Assembly: GCF_001404515.1 (NCBI RefSeq)
Contig: NZ_CXWE01000006.1
Location: 1-64,000, forward strand
DNA: 64,000 bases
Direction of reading: 5' to 3'
Source: Roseibium album
GTDB lineage: Bacteria; Pseudomonadota; Alphaproteobacteria; Rhizobiales; Stappiaceae
Every line of letters begins with the position of its first letter. Within the stretch, counting starts at the first letter, position 1. Both the position numbers and the translations under genes were made by a program. The notes under the pieces were generated by a model. That model was not told the origin of the DNA. It saw nothing but the letters and a program-made list of their open reading frames with translations, and ran no database searches. Shown piece after piece: positions 18,795 through 27,917 of this stretch.

Positions 18795-19213
18795 GGTTCA
18801 TTCGCTTCAATGGCAATGAAAGACAGGTTCTTCACACCTGCAGATCGCATCTGTTGCGCAAGCTGCGCGACCGCTTCCATCTTTGCCCGGCGGTCAACCT
18901 GGACGGACATGTTGTCCTTGAATTCAGGGGATTGTGCCAGATAGTCAATCAAACCCTGTTCGTCGAGTTCAGTCCCAGCAAACCAAAGATTACCAGATCG
19001 CGTCAGGACAAGGCTGTTCTGGATGTTGCCCTTGCCCGACTCAGAACTCGTTTCCGCCCACTCGAATTCGTCGGGAAGCGGCGGACGTAGAGTTCCGGCA
19101 ACAAGCAGAAACAGAAGCAGCAGGAACACGACGTTGATCAAGGCCAGTGAACTGTCCGCTCTACGATGAGCCAACGGCTTGGGTACGTGGATCGGCTTCG
19201 TGTAGCGTTTCAT
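18791..19213 (-). CDS. ExbD/TolR-family protein (second copy)
   Basis: The 140-aa protein is basic at the start (MKRYTKPIHVPKPLAHRR) and has a single transmembrane helix (LALINVVFLLLLFLLVAGTL), then a periplasmic TolR-like domain (VQVDRRAKMEAVAQLAQQMR). The position of the usual channel Asp is Asn here (ALINVVF instead of LIDVIF), an important difference. Without the Asp the copy may not conduct protons itself and may need the other ExbD. It is the first gene of a pair with the TonB-like protein (4-bp overlap). Confidence 0.85.
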   Translation of the reverse strand: MKRYTKPIHVPKPLAHRRADSSLALINVVFLLLLFLLVAGTLRPPLPDEFEWAETSSESGKGNIQNSLVLTRSGNLWFAGTELDEQGLIDYLAQSPEFKDNMSVQVDRRAKMEAVAQLAQQMRSAGVKNLSFIAIEANEP

Positions 19214-19250
19214 TGCTGTTTCAATTCACTTCCCGCCCGAACACCGCAAC

Positions 19251-21161
19251 TCATGGCACCACTTTGACTGTCGTTGCCGTCGCCCGCAAGATCGGCAAGT
19301 CCTGCATGAGCGCGTTAAAATAGGCACCGGCCTGCTTTTCCTGGCGCCCGGACAGGTTCGCAACAAGATCTCTGCCCACCATTGAAATGATCAATCCGGT
19401 TTCTTCCGAGAGCGTTTTCAGGCTCAACGGTACGACGAACCCTGCCCCGCCGTCATCCGACTGCAGATATGGAGACAGGTTGACAACCTGACCGGTGCTC
19501 GACACGAACAAAAGCCCGAGTTCACCCGTCGACGGATCGTAACCGGAAATACGACCGGCCATGTTTTCTCCGTTCGGTACCACGGTTCGCTGCATATCAA
19601 GCTGGAGTTCGGTCTTTTCATTTCCCTGTGGTGTGGCCCGCAGGAATGCGATGGCGGGACATTGTGCATCGCTGACAAGATTCACCTGTATCTTGGCTTC
19701 AAACCCCTGCGACTGGGTAAAATCGCTGTCGAATGTGATAAAAGGTGGCGTTCTTGACGCGAACCCCTCGATCTCGGCCGAATTGCCGGCGACCTGGACG
19801 GGCTGCAAATACATGCAGTCGCCGGCCTGGTAGTTGCTGACGTAATTCCGGATACGGTCTGCCGGTTTCAAAGTCTCGTCCGGCTGGGTCCCATTCTGCA
19901 AATCATTGTCCGGCAAGACGGGCGGCGATACGGCAATATCAGTCGAGTCCTTGACAGGCGGGTTCTCGATTCGCGGATCCGGCAGAACCGGTTGGGTATC
20001 CTGGCCAGAGTTGCCGGACGAATCCACGTTGATATCGTTACCGCCCTGCGCCACGTCAGTATTGTTCTGATCCGTTGGTTGGGCGGGCCTGTCCGGCGCA
20101 TTTTCACGAGGCTGTGCCACAAGAACCGGCTTCTGATTCTGCTCCGGCAGGTTTTGCCCGACGACGAAGTAAACAGCTGCTGCGCCGACGCCTGCAAATC
20201 CCAGCAGGGAAAATGCAACGAGTACCCGGCGCCCCCACCGGACCGGCGAAGGTGGCTCGTCCAGAACAGACTGCTCGGGAGGAGGTTCGGACGACCTGAT
20301 AATCGTTTTGTCCTCGACGGGCAGGCGCATGGGCGCCCCAAGCGTCCATTCCGCGATTTCTGACATCGACGACGGTCGGTGTGCCGGGTCCGGTTGGAGC
20401 ATTGCCTCAAGCAGCGGCCGGAAACGATTGTCGACACCGTCGAGCGAGGGAACAATCCGACGCTTTTCCACCATTTCGACCTGGGTACCGCCCATGTCCG
20501 TCTGCCTGCCTGTCAGGCTTTCGGCAATCACGAGCCCCAATGAATATATGTCGCTTCTTGCCGTGACCTTGCCGCCAAACAGGCCAACCTGCTCGGGAGA
20601 CATGTAGTTTATCTTGCCAGCGAGTCCGTCGCCGATGATTGTGGGTCCGGCCTTGTTCGCACGGGAAATTCCGAAGTCGATGATTTTTGCCTGACCGACA
20701 TCACTGTTTTGAAGAATGATATTGTCCGGCGACAAATCGCGATGGATGACCTCCCGATCATGGACCGCCTGCAATGCAGAGGCCAGTCTGACGACAAGTC
20801 TGTAAACCGCCTCGGGCTCGAGCGGCCCCGCCTCCAGCCGTGTTTTCAAGGAGGGCCCGCCAACGAATTCCATCGCCAGGTAATAAACGCCGAGCGTCGG
20901 TTCCTTTGCGAAAACAAAGTACTGCGTCAATGCATCGTGTTTCAGCTTGCGCAGAATTTTGGCTTCGCGCTTGAACAGGTCGAGGATCATGGGATCCTTG
21001 GCAAAATTGGCCAGCAAGATCTTGATCGCGACCGGATCCCCGCTTTCCACGTCCCGGGCACGGTACACTGTCCCTATACCACCGTCGGCGATATGCTCTT
21101 CAATTTCATAAAGATTGTTGAGCCGAGTACCACCAGGCAACAAATGGTCGTCAGGATTCAT
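19251..21161 (-). CDS. ppkA: T6SS serine/threonine kinase PpkA-like with extracytoplasmic C-terminal domain
   Basis: The 636-aa protein has an N-terminal kinase domain at about residues 18-275: glycine loop HIADGGIGTVYRA, ATP Lys47 in VAIKIL, catalytic HRDLSPDN (Asp142) and DFG at 162-164. A juxtamembrane segment contains EDKTIIRSSE (Thr286). A single transmembrane helix lies at about 313-334, followed by an acidic Pro/Asn-rich linker. A folded domain runs from about 437 to 636 and resembles the C-terminus of the TonB-like neighbour. PpkA phosphorylates T6SS partners to turn secretion on. It overlaps the phosphatase gene by one base (TGATG) and lies in the tagF-pppA-ppkA order seen in Imp-type clusters. 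Confidence 0.9.
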   Translation of the reverse strand: MNPDDHLLPGGTRLNNLYEIEEHIADGGIGTVYRARDVESGDPVAIKILLANFAKDPMILDLFKREAKILRKLKHDALTQYFVFAKEPTLGVYYLAMEFVGGPSLKTRLEAGPLEPEAVYRLVVRLASALQAVHDREVIHRDLSPDNIILQNSDVGQAKIIDFGISRANKAGPTIIGDGLAGKINYMSPEQVGLFGGKVTARSDIYSLGLVIAESLTGRQTDMGGTQVEMVEKRRIVPSLDGVDNRFRPLLEAMLQPDPAHRPSSMSEIAEWTLGAPMRLPVEDKTIIRSSEPPPEQSVLDEPPSPVRWGRRVLVAFSLLGFAGVGAAAVYFVVGQNLPEQNQKPVLVAQPRENAPDRPAQPTDQNNTDVAQGGNDINVDSSGNSGQDTQPVLPDPRIENPPVKDSTDIAVSPPVLPDNDLQNGTQPDETLKPADRIRNYVSNYQAGDCMYLQPVQVAGNSAEIEGFASRTPPFITFDSDFTQSQGFEAKIQVNLVSDAQCPAIAFLRATPQGNEKTELQLDMQRTVVPNGENMAGRISGYDPSTGELGLLFVSSTGQVVNLSPYLQSDDGGAGFVVPLSLKTLSEETGLIISMVGRDLVANLSGRQEKQAGAYFNALMQDLPILRATATTVKVVP

Positions 21162-21925
21162 CAGCGGGCTTCTCCTTCACCCCGAGAGATACGATCTATG
21201 TCCACGATAACGACTGTCACATTATCAGTGCCACCCTTTTCCAACGCACCGTCCAGCAATCCCCTTGCTGCCGACCTTTGAGCACCTTCCATCAGGAAAG
21301 TTTCAATCACCGCGTCCTCGAGATGTCCGGTCAGTCCGTCGGAACACAACAAGAATCGATCTCCAGCCCTGAGGTTTCCGGATACAAGCTCAAGTTCGAG
21401 ATCCAGGCCCGACCCTATTGCCCTTGTGATCACGTGCCTCCTGGAGAAGTTTCTTGCTTCTTCTTCGGTCAATACGTTCTGGTCAACAAGTTCCTGAACT
21501 TCGGTATGATCAGTTGTCAGTTGCTCCATCTGGCCGCTCCTGAACCGATAGACCCGGCTGTCACCGGCCCAGAGACATGCAAAGTTGGATTCAAAAGTCA
21601 GAAGGGCCGCAATGGTTGTTCCCATGGCTGCGCCGTTGGCATTGGTCGAGGCTCTCTCAATTTGCTCCTTGGCATCGATGACGCGACCTTCGAACTGGTC
21701 CAGAAGATCCACCGCACTCAATGGCATCCTTATTGTCGTGAGCGCATCCTTGACAAGATTGGACGCAATCGCTCCTCCCTTCATGCCGCCGGCGCCATCC
21801 ATAACGGCGAATATACCTTTTGATTCATCACAAAAGAATGCGTCCTGATTTTCGTCACGTACACACCCCACATGTGTAAGCCCGATTGAAAGTCCCCGCA
21901 CTGCCTCATGTTCTGGCTGCATCAT
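21161..21925 (-). CDS. pppA: T6SS protein phosphatase PppA (PP2C/Stp1 type)
   Basis: From the ATG at 21925, which overlaps the tagF stop as ATGA, the protein is about 254 aa. PP2C metal-binding motifs are all present: THVGCVRDENQDAFF, FAVMDGAGGMKGG, LLCSDGLTGHLED and GGTDNVTVVIVD. The enzyme removes phosphate from Ser/Thr and counteracts PpkA, resetting the T6SS. A longer frame to 22087 is only a shadow of tagF. There is no membrane segment. Confidence 0.92.
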   Translation of the reverse strand: MMQPEHEAVRGLSIGLTHVGCVRDENQDAFFCDESKGIFAVMDGAGGMKGGAIASNLVKDALTTIRMPLSAVDLLDQFEGRVIDAKEQIERASTNANGAAMGTTIAALLTFESNFACLWAGDSRVYRFRSGQMEQLTTDHTEVQELVDQNVLTEEEARNFSRRHVITRAIGSGLDLELELVSGNLRAGDRFLLCSDGLTGHLEDAVIETFLMEGAQRSAARGLLDGALEKGGTDNVTVVIVDIDRISRGEGEAR

Positions 21926-22605
21926 GTTCGATGATCCTCCGGATGGTATCGCCCATGGTCTTTCCCTACCAATTTGTTGCCGGCTTCTTCTGCACCGAAT
22001 GACTCCGGCAAAAGCAACCAGCGAAATGCTGTTGCGTCCGGTAAACCGGCGCAATTGAAAGCAAACACCTGCCGGCCCGCCCGGCACCAGAACAACGAGC
22101 TAATTTTGTCCGTTGTCCCAGCATCCGCCGCCAACGACTTGCCATCTGCTAAGTCCTTGGCCCCTCCGCTGCCGGAGATGTCGGCGAGCCCACTGACTGC
22201 CTTCTGAAAATCCTTCAGACTTGCGTCTTCTTCGAGCGCTCCGAGCAGCACTGCCTCGACTTCATCAAACCAGTCGTCCGACGGTCGCTCATCATTTTCA
22301 GAAGGAGATGAGGCGACGGCAATCGTTAAGGGGAACTTTCGACCAACCTTGTCGACGCTTGGCATCAGGGCGCCGCCGATTGCCTGGGTAAAAGGAGCAC
22401 TCCCGTCTACCGGTTCCAGCCAAAAACGCCAGACGGGCATCGTCATATAGGTTTCTTCCCATCGAGAGCCGAGGAGTTGTCTGGAACTGCCCAGTCCCTT
22501 CATCAGAAACGGCTCCCACAGGTTCAGGAATCCCATGGGACAATTACCGACGACAAAGTCGGCCCTGTCCGGCAATTTGCCGAAATATCCCTTCTTTCCG
22601 CTCAT
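21922..22605 (-). CDS. tagF: T6SS-associated protein TagF (ImpM)
   Basis: The 227-aa protein begins GYFGKLPDRADFVVGNCP, the TagF N-terminal signature, and keeps WEETYMTMPVWRFWLEPV and GVLMPSVDKVGRKFPLTIA-like segments (here GGALMPSVDKVGRKFPLTIA). The C-terminus has the FWCRAGRQVFAFNCAGLP block. In other bacteria TagF represses T6SS post-translationally, and it may be fused to PppA. Here they are separate but translationally coupled. The ATG lies 11 bp after the end of tssM. Confidence 0.92.
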   Translation of the reverse strand: MSGKKGYFGKLPDRADFVVGNCPMGFLNLWEPFLMKGLGSSRQLLGSRWEETYMTMPVWRFWLEPVDGSAPFTQAIGGALMPSVDKVGRKFPLTIAVASSPSENDERPSDDWFDEVEAVLLGALEEDASLKDFQKAVSGLADISGSGGAKDLADGKSLAADAGTTDKISSLFWCRAGRQVFAFNCAGLPDATAFRWLLLPESFGAEEAGNKLVGKDHGRYHPEDHRT

Positions 22606-22615
22606 GCGGCAATCT

Positions 22616-25600
22616 TCAAAAGCTTGTCGGGCATTTGAAGTCTCCGACGGCCGAGAGGAAAAACGGGTTTGGTTTGGTGCGAAGTGTCACGGTGAATGCC
22701 ACCTGCCTGCCACCCAGGGTTTTCCGGATCACGAACTTGTTCTGGCCAGAGCTGACCCTGTTGGACCGCACGAACCGGTAAAAGGCCCAATCACCGTGGA
22801 TTTCCTGACGGGATCTGTAACCCGGCACTTCCGGCTGTATTACCAGCACAACACGCGGGGTCGCCGTATTGCTCGGCCAGTCGAAACTTGCCGGCAGCGG
22901 TTCAATATCCGCGTTGAATCCAGGCCCACGCGTCACAAGCACGAGGTTTCCATTGACTTCGAGACTGGCAGCATCAGCCTGCTGGGACAATGCGCGCGGC
23001 ACGACCTGCAATCCGATCGAGGGAAACGCGTTTCCGGTCGGGAAAAACGCCTGCTTGATCAGATCGGCACGCTCGAACTGGCGAAGCGTTGCATTTGAAA
23101 GCCTGTCAGCCTGTGCCACCCCCGGTTTCCAGTTCCAGGGCCGTGACGACGTATCCACCAGCGCCTTCAGGTTCTGATCGAAGAATTGCTGCATGATGCC
23201 GTTTGGTGAAAAAAGTTTGGCGAACTCCGTCATTGGAACTTCAGAACGTCCATTCGTGAACGGGTAATTGCGCGTCACGATCCGCTGGCACGCCTCGACC
23301 ACCTGCGACTTGAGTTTTTCGTTCAGCTGAGTGATCGAAGTCTCCTTGAATTCCTCATCGAATTCCTTGGCAGACTGGAGAATGAGCTTGTCAAAAGGCT
23401 GTGGGAAGCGGGTCGCATTGCTTCTCAGTAATGATGCCTGGATCTGAACGTTGGAATTTGCGGTTTCACTCTGGACCGGGTTGTTTGCGACAACCAGAAG
23501 ATTGTCCAGGATATTCTTGAAGTTGACCAACAGCGCGTCAATTTTCCGGCTGTTTTCTCCCTCAACCAGGACGTGATACGGTCGGAAGTGGTCCTCGATC
23601 CCTTTGCCAGGAATGATCACAGGACCGCCTCCACCGGCTACGGCTCCAAGCGCGTCGGAAACACCCCCGGGTGCCAGCGCCTGAACACCGGCTTCAATTC
23701 CTATTCGTTTCAGGCCACCAGCCCGATCGAGAACATACTGCTGAAATACTTTCTGGGCTGCCGACTTGCCGGCCTGCGCTGCGTTTCCGCCATCAAGCGA
23801 CGCTGTCAGCCCCTCCTGTGACAGGTCTTGAGTGAGCAATGTCTCATTGCGAATGCTTTCCAGCAATTGAACGACCGGAGACGTCGGCGCCGAGACAGCT
23901 TGAAGTGTCGTATAGAGCGGCTTGTCGTTTCGCATGGACTTGAATTTCAGATTTCCAAGCGCTTCCTCCCAGGCTTCAATGAAATCTTTCGTGTAAAGCG
24001 CCAGGACCTCTGCCGGCAGAGACTGGTACTGATCGGAAAAAGCGTCCACTTCGCCAATTTCGCCAAACACCCATCTGTCACGTTCAAGCTCTTCCCGGAT
24101 GCCGGCCAGATTCGGCAGAACAGACAGGTGAAAGCCCGGGTAGGTGTAGAATCTGTCAACCAGAACCGTGTCCAGGGTGTCGCCGTTTTCCGTTTCGAAC
24201 ACGGTTTCCATATCCGGACCGCCGCGTTGCTCCGCGATCCAGTCTTCGCTTGCAAGCCCCTTGGATCTTGACTTCAACAGCGCATAGCCCCGTTCGGAAA
24301 GACTGACCCTTCCAAGTTCCCGCTGCACTTCCGCGACAAGAACGCCGTCGAGTTGATCGGTCAGCACATTGCCGCCGAAATCGAGATCGAGCATCGCGGC
24401 TATGTGCGAATTGAGTTCGTTTCGAAGAACCTGTCCCTGTGGTCCGGGGAAACTCTGCAGAAAGTCCGCTCGGAAAGAATTCTTGATCTGGTCCTTGTCG
24501 ATTTCAGGCGCGTCACCGGCGACCATGCGATACAGCTTTATCAGATTGTAAAGCGACTCAATGTCCTGTCCTCCCGGGCCTGTCCGGTTGTCTAGGACGT
24601 CTGTCATCTGCTTTTCTATCCGAAGCAACAAGCGTGGACGCAGCAAGCGCTCCAGACCGCTTCGATAGGACGTGATCCCGGCAGCCTGAAGACGTTCGCG
24701 CTGGCTCAACCCGAATTTTTCCATGAAAGGCGTCGGATCGTTTCGGGTATCATAGCCTACCGGAAGACTGCGCAGCAGCGAGAGAATGTAAGCAGAATCG
24801 CGCAAGCTATCATCGCGCACGACCCTTTGTTCAAGAACGCCCTCACCTTCCGCGCGGACTGCAGCCACAGCCTTTGCCGTTTCATCGATCAGAGCCCGGT
24901 TGTTCAGGTAACTGATCGTCCACAGACTTCCCAGCCCCAGGGTCGCCAGGACAATCACGGTGTAGGCTGCAATTCTTGCAGCCGTCGCCATTCGGACCAC
25001 TCGACGATTATGCGTGACCCAACCGGCTTCCCCTATGATGACCTGGTTGAGCAAATCGCGAAGAAAATAGCTCTTGCCTTGCCCCGAAAGCGCGGCGGCC
25101 TGGTACGAGGTACCGAACGCCTGGCTCATTGACCCGATAACCCGGTCTATCGCGGTTCCTGTCTGGGTTCCCGATGTGAAGTAGAACCCGCGCAGAACAG
25201 CATTCGGATAGTACCGGCTGGGTTCGAATATGGCATTTAGAAATCCGGTTATCCGGTCCCTGAGCGCCGCAACCTGTGTCGGAAAACCATACAGCATCAG
25301 GCGCGCCCGCGGATCGGGTTCCTCCTGAAGCCTGTCCGCCAGTTCCTCATTCAGGCGTTCGATCAAGAGATCGAATTCCGCCGGAGTCTCGGCGACCATG
25401 TTCTTGTTCTTTTCGCGCGTCTGAAAAGTTGCGCCCCAGACGAGATTCCGTCGGCTTTCCGGATAGGATCCGAAAAACTCCATGAAACCGGCAACCGTAT
25501 CGGCTTTCGTGAAGATGACATAGACCGGGAAGTCGATCTTCAATGTCTTGTAAAGTTCAATCAGCCGTGCCCGGATCGCGTCTGTATGCTCCTTGAGTTC

Positions 25601-26269
25601 CGCGTCCGAAAGCGTCATCAGGTCTTCCAGACTGATCGAAACCATGACCCCGTTGACCGGCTGTCGTGGTCGGGCCTTGCGCAAAATGTTCAGAAAACCA
25701 AGCCACGCTTCCCGATCGTGTTCTTCGTCGGAATCCTGTGTCGTGTAGCGGCCGGCTGTATCGATCAGAACTGCGTTTTCAGCAAACCACCAATCGCAAA
25801 AGCGCGTTCCACCAAGACCTTCGAGTTTCTGCGCTTCGCCCTTTCCCCTGGAGTTGGCGAACTTCAGCCCGGAATGCATCAAAGCCGTGGTCTTGCCTGC
25901 GCCCGGAGGGCCAATCATCAGGTACCAGGGTAAATCATAGAGATATGTGCGCGTGTTGCCGCTGGCTGTCTTCAGGGTCTTCAGCGCATCTTTCATGCGC
26001 TCAGACAGGATCTGGAGATCCTCTTCACTCGCCTTTGGCTGAAGAATCTCCTGTTCCAGGGCCCTGTTGGCCGCAATACGCTTGTAAATTCTGTACCCGG
26101 TCCAGCCACCGATCGTGAGAAGGATCAAGAAGATCAGCAGCAGTCTCACCCAGAGCGGTTCAAACGGGCGCACGCCGGCAATGCCAAGAAAAGGCCCTCC
26201 GAACCAGATCAGAGCAATGAGGGCAAGAATTCCAATCACTATTGCCGTTATTCCGAGCCAGAATTTCAT
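22616..26269 (-). CDS. tssM: T6SS inner-membrane protein TssM (IcmF/ImpL)
   Basis: The 1217-aa protein has two N-terminal transmembrane helices (ITAIVIGILALIALIWFGG and LLLIFLILLTIGGWTGYRI). A cytoplasmic domain has a complete Walker A (GPPGAGKTT, about 120-128) and DTAGRYTTQD. A third helix lies near residue 430, and a long periplasmic part ends with VVLVIQPEVPGYRSRQEI and GDWAFYRFV. TssM spans the envelope and joins TssL to the outer layer. It is expressed with tssL (40-bp gap) upstream and tagF downstream. No tssJ lipoprotein gene is present, as in Agrobacterium. Confidence 0.97.
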   Translation of the reverse strand: MKFWLGITAIVIGILALIALIWFGGPFLGIAGVRPFEPLWVRLLLIFLILLTIGGWTGYRIYKRIAANRALEQEILQPKASEEDLQILSERMKDALKTLKTASGNTRTYLYDLPWYLMIGPPGAGKTTALMHSGLKFANSRGKGEAQKLEGLGGTRFCDWWFAENAVLIDTAGRYTTQDSDEEHDREAWLGFLNILRKARPRQPVNGVMVSISLEDLMTLSDAELKEHTDAIRARLIELYKTLKIDFPVYVIFTKADTVAGFMEFFGSYPESRRNLVWGATFQTREKNKNMVAETPAEFDLLIERLNEELADRLQEEPDPRARLMLYGFPTQVAALRDRITGFLNAIFEPSRYYPNAVLRGFYFTSGTQTGTAIDRVIGSMSQAFGTSYQAAALSGQGKSYFLRDLLNQVIIGEAGWVTHNRRVVRMATAARIAAYTVIVLATLGLGSLWTISYLNNRALIDETAKAVAAVRAEGEGVLEQRVVRDDSLRDSAYILSLLRSLPVGYDTRNDPTPFMEKFGLSQRERLQAAGITSYRSGLERLLRPRLLLRIEKQMTDVLDNRTGPGGQDIESLYNLIKLYRMVAGDAPEIDKDQIKNSFRADFLQSFPGPQGQVLRNELNSHIAAMLDLDFGGNVLTDQLDGVLVAEVQRELGRVSLSERGYALLKSRSKGLASEDWIAEQRGGPDMETVFETENGDTLDTVLVDRFYTYPGFHLSVLPNLAGIREELERDRWVFGEIGEVDAFSDQYQSLPAEVLALYTKDFIEAWEEALGNLKFKSMRNDKPLYTTLQAVSAPTSPVVQLLESIRNETLLTQDLSQEGLTASLDGGNAAQAGKSAAQKVFQQYVLDRAGGLKRIGIEAGVQALAPGGVSDALGAVAGGGGPVIIPGKGIEDHFRPYHVLVEGENSRKIDALLVNFKNILDNLLVVANNPVQSETANSNVQIQASLLRSNATRFPQPFDKLILQSAKEFDEEFKETSITQLNEKLKSQVVEACQRIVTRNYPFTNGRSEVPMTEFAKLFSPNGIMQQFFDQNLKALVDTSSRPWNWKPGVAQADRLSNATLRQFERADLIKQAFFPTGNAFPSIGLQVVPRALSQQADAASLEVNGNLVLVTRGPGFNADIEPLPASFDWPSNTATPRVVLVIQPEVPGYRSRQEIHGDWAFYRFVRSNRVSSGQNKFVIRKTLGGRQVAFTVTLRTKPNPFFLSAVGDFKCPTSF

Positions 26270-26309
26270 TGACGTCGCCTTGTACTTCGGTTGCCCCGGA
26301 GATTAAAAA

Positions 26310-27917
26310 TCAGTTGTCAATCACCAGTCCCTTGGATGGTGGTTTCAAAAACACTTCGACCCGCCGATTGAGTGCCTTGCCTTCACGGTTGGTGTTGGGA
26401 GCTACGGGTTCGTCCGCGCCACGTCCCTCGACCTCGACCCTGTCCGGCGTCTGCAATAGGGCCTGCATTACAGCCGCGACGGATTTCGCCCGTTCGACGG
26501 ACAAATGCCAGTTTGTCGGAAAGCGCGGATTGTTTCGGATCGGATCGCTGTCGGTATGGCCAACGACGAGAATATCGCCTTCCATCTGGTCAAGCGTTTG
26601 GCTGACCTGTTCGACGAGAAGCTGAAACTCGGGGCGCAGCGTTGCTGCGGCCACATCAAACTGCGCGCGCATCCGCAGCATTATGGCGGGTCCGGCTTGA
26701 GAAATCTCCAATCCGTCAATGCCGGCAAGCTGCTCTGCAACCGTGTCAATCGGTGCATCATCCGGTGGTGCCGGCGGCGGTGGCGGCTTCGGTTGGTAAC
26801 CTTCCCGAGCCAGCTCGAGCGGTCCGGTCGGATAAAGAGCCGACGTGCGGCCTGCCAGGACCTCGCTGCCGCTTGCAAGCAGCAACATCAACGTGACATA
26901 TCCGCCGAGCAGCAACGCGCTGGCAACGGCTGCGACCGACCAGATAGGAATTGAAAATCCGGTGCGTTTCTGAAGCAGGTCCAGTCCGCGCCAGTGTGGT
27001 GAAAGATCGTCACCCGGACGGGGCCGGACGCGTCTCAGGATTTCGTGCAGGTCCCGCCGCTCACGCTCCAGTCCCTGCTGACCACCCTGAATCGCACGGT
27101 ACTTTCCGTAAAACCCGAGCGACAAACAAGAATGCATGACTTCCAGAACACCATAGTTTCGTCCCGGATCCTGCTTGGCCTTCTCAAGAACCTGAAAGAA
27201 CTCCACGCCACCGGTTGCCTGTCCGAAGAACTGGGTCAGCATGGAATACTGCGTCCATTGATGTCTTCCGGCGGACGGTAGATTCTGAACGATGTCGTCC
27301 GATGTGGCGCATAGTGCATATGCGGCCGACTGTATCTGGTCGTCGGTGATGCCAACGTTGCGCAAGTCTTTTTCAAAGGCCTTGATGGCATTGTAGACAT
27401 CGCGCATCAACGCGTCGAACTGCGCATCGGTCATTGTCAGATGCAGCCGTCCCAAAAGGAGAAGCAGCGGCGCTGCGGCACGGGAAATCGGATTCCGATT
27501 TGCGACGCGGATCTGGTTTATGTCCGGAGTTTGGGCCAGTTGTCCGGCTGGTTGTGCTCCTGGAGCGGCAGCGGGTTGGACTGGTTGTTGAGGCGGCGGC
27601 GCCGAAGGCTGAGCCGGTGGCGGCGTCCGGATATCGGGTGCTTTCTGCTGGCCGTATTCATAACCTGCCGGGGTCGGTGCATAAGGGTCAGGACCCGACC
27701 CGCGTCCTCCCTGCCAGGGATCGGGAGCACCGGGAGGCTGTGGTGATGGCGGTGCCTGTGGCGGCTGGCCCTGTGCGGGCGGTGGTGGAGGTTGCTGCGG
27801 CTGTTGCGGCGCTCCCGGCTGTGACGTTTCGCTCCAACGCCCCCCGGGGTTGGGCCGAACAATCGTTTTACCCTTTCGCTTGGAAACACCGAAGGGATCG
27901 TCATTGTCCGACATCAT
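26310..27917 (-). CDS. tssL: T6SS protein TssL (DotU/ImpK) with C-terminal OmpA domain
   Basis: The 535-aa protein has a Pro/Gln-rich N-terminus (residues 30-130) preceded by KRKGKTIVRPNPGGRW, where Thr18 matches the known PpkA phosphosite region of Agrobacterium TssL. The DotU domain spans about 145-320 (RNPISRAAAPLLLLLGRLHL). A transmembrane helix lies at about 326-347. An OmpA/MotB peptidoglycan-binding domain lies at about 405-525 (GDILVVGHTDSDPI, then LNRRVEVFLK). It anchors the membrane complex to the cell wall. The ATG overlaps the tssK stop by 4 bp and has GGGAGGGAC upstream. Confidence 0.96.
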   Translation of the reverse strand: MMSDNDDPFGVSKRKGKTIVRPNPGGRWSETSQPGAPQQPQQPPPPPAQGQPPQAPPSPQPPGAPDPWQGGRGSGPDPYAPTPAGYEYGQQKAPDIRTPPPAQPSAPPPQQPVQPAAAPGAQPAGQLAQTPDINQIRVANRNPISRAAAPLLLLLGRLHLTMTDAQFDALMRDVYNAIKAFEKDLRNVGITDDQIQSAAYALCATSDDIVQNLPSAGRHQWTQYSMLTQFFGQATGGVEFFQVLEKAKQDPGRNYGVLEVMHSCLSLGFYGKYRAIQGGQQGLERERRDLHEILRRVRPRPGDDLSPHWRGLDLLQKRTGFSIPIWSVAAVASALLLGGYVTLMLLLASGSEVLAGRTSALYPTGPLELAREGYQPKPPPPPAPPDDAPIDTVAEQLAGIDGLEISQAGPAIMLRMRAQFDVAAATLRPEFQLLVEQVSQTLDQMEGDILVVGHTDSDPIRNNPRFPTNWHLSVERAKSVAAVMQALLQTPDRVEVEGRGADEPVAPNTNREGKALNRRVEVFLKPPSKGLVIDN

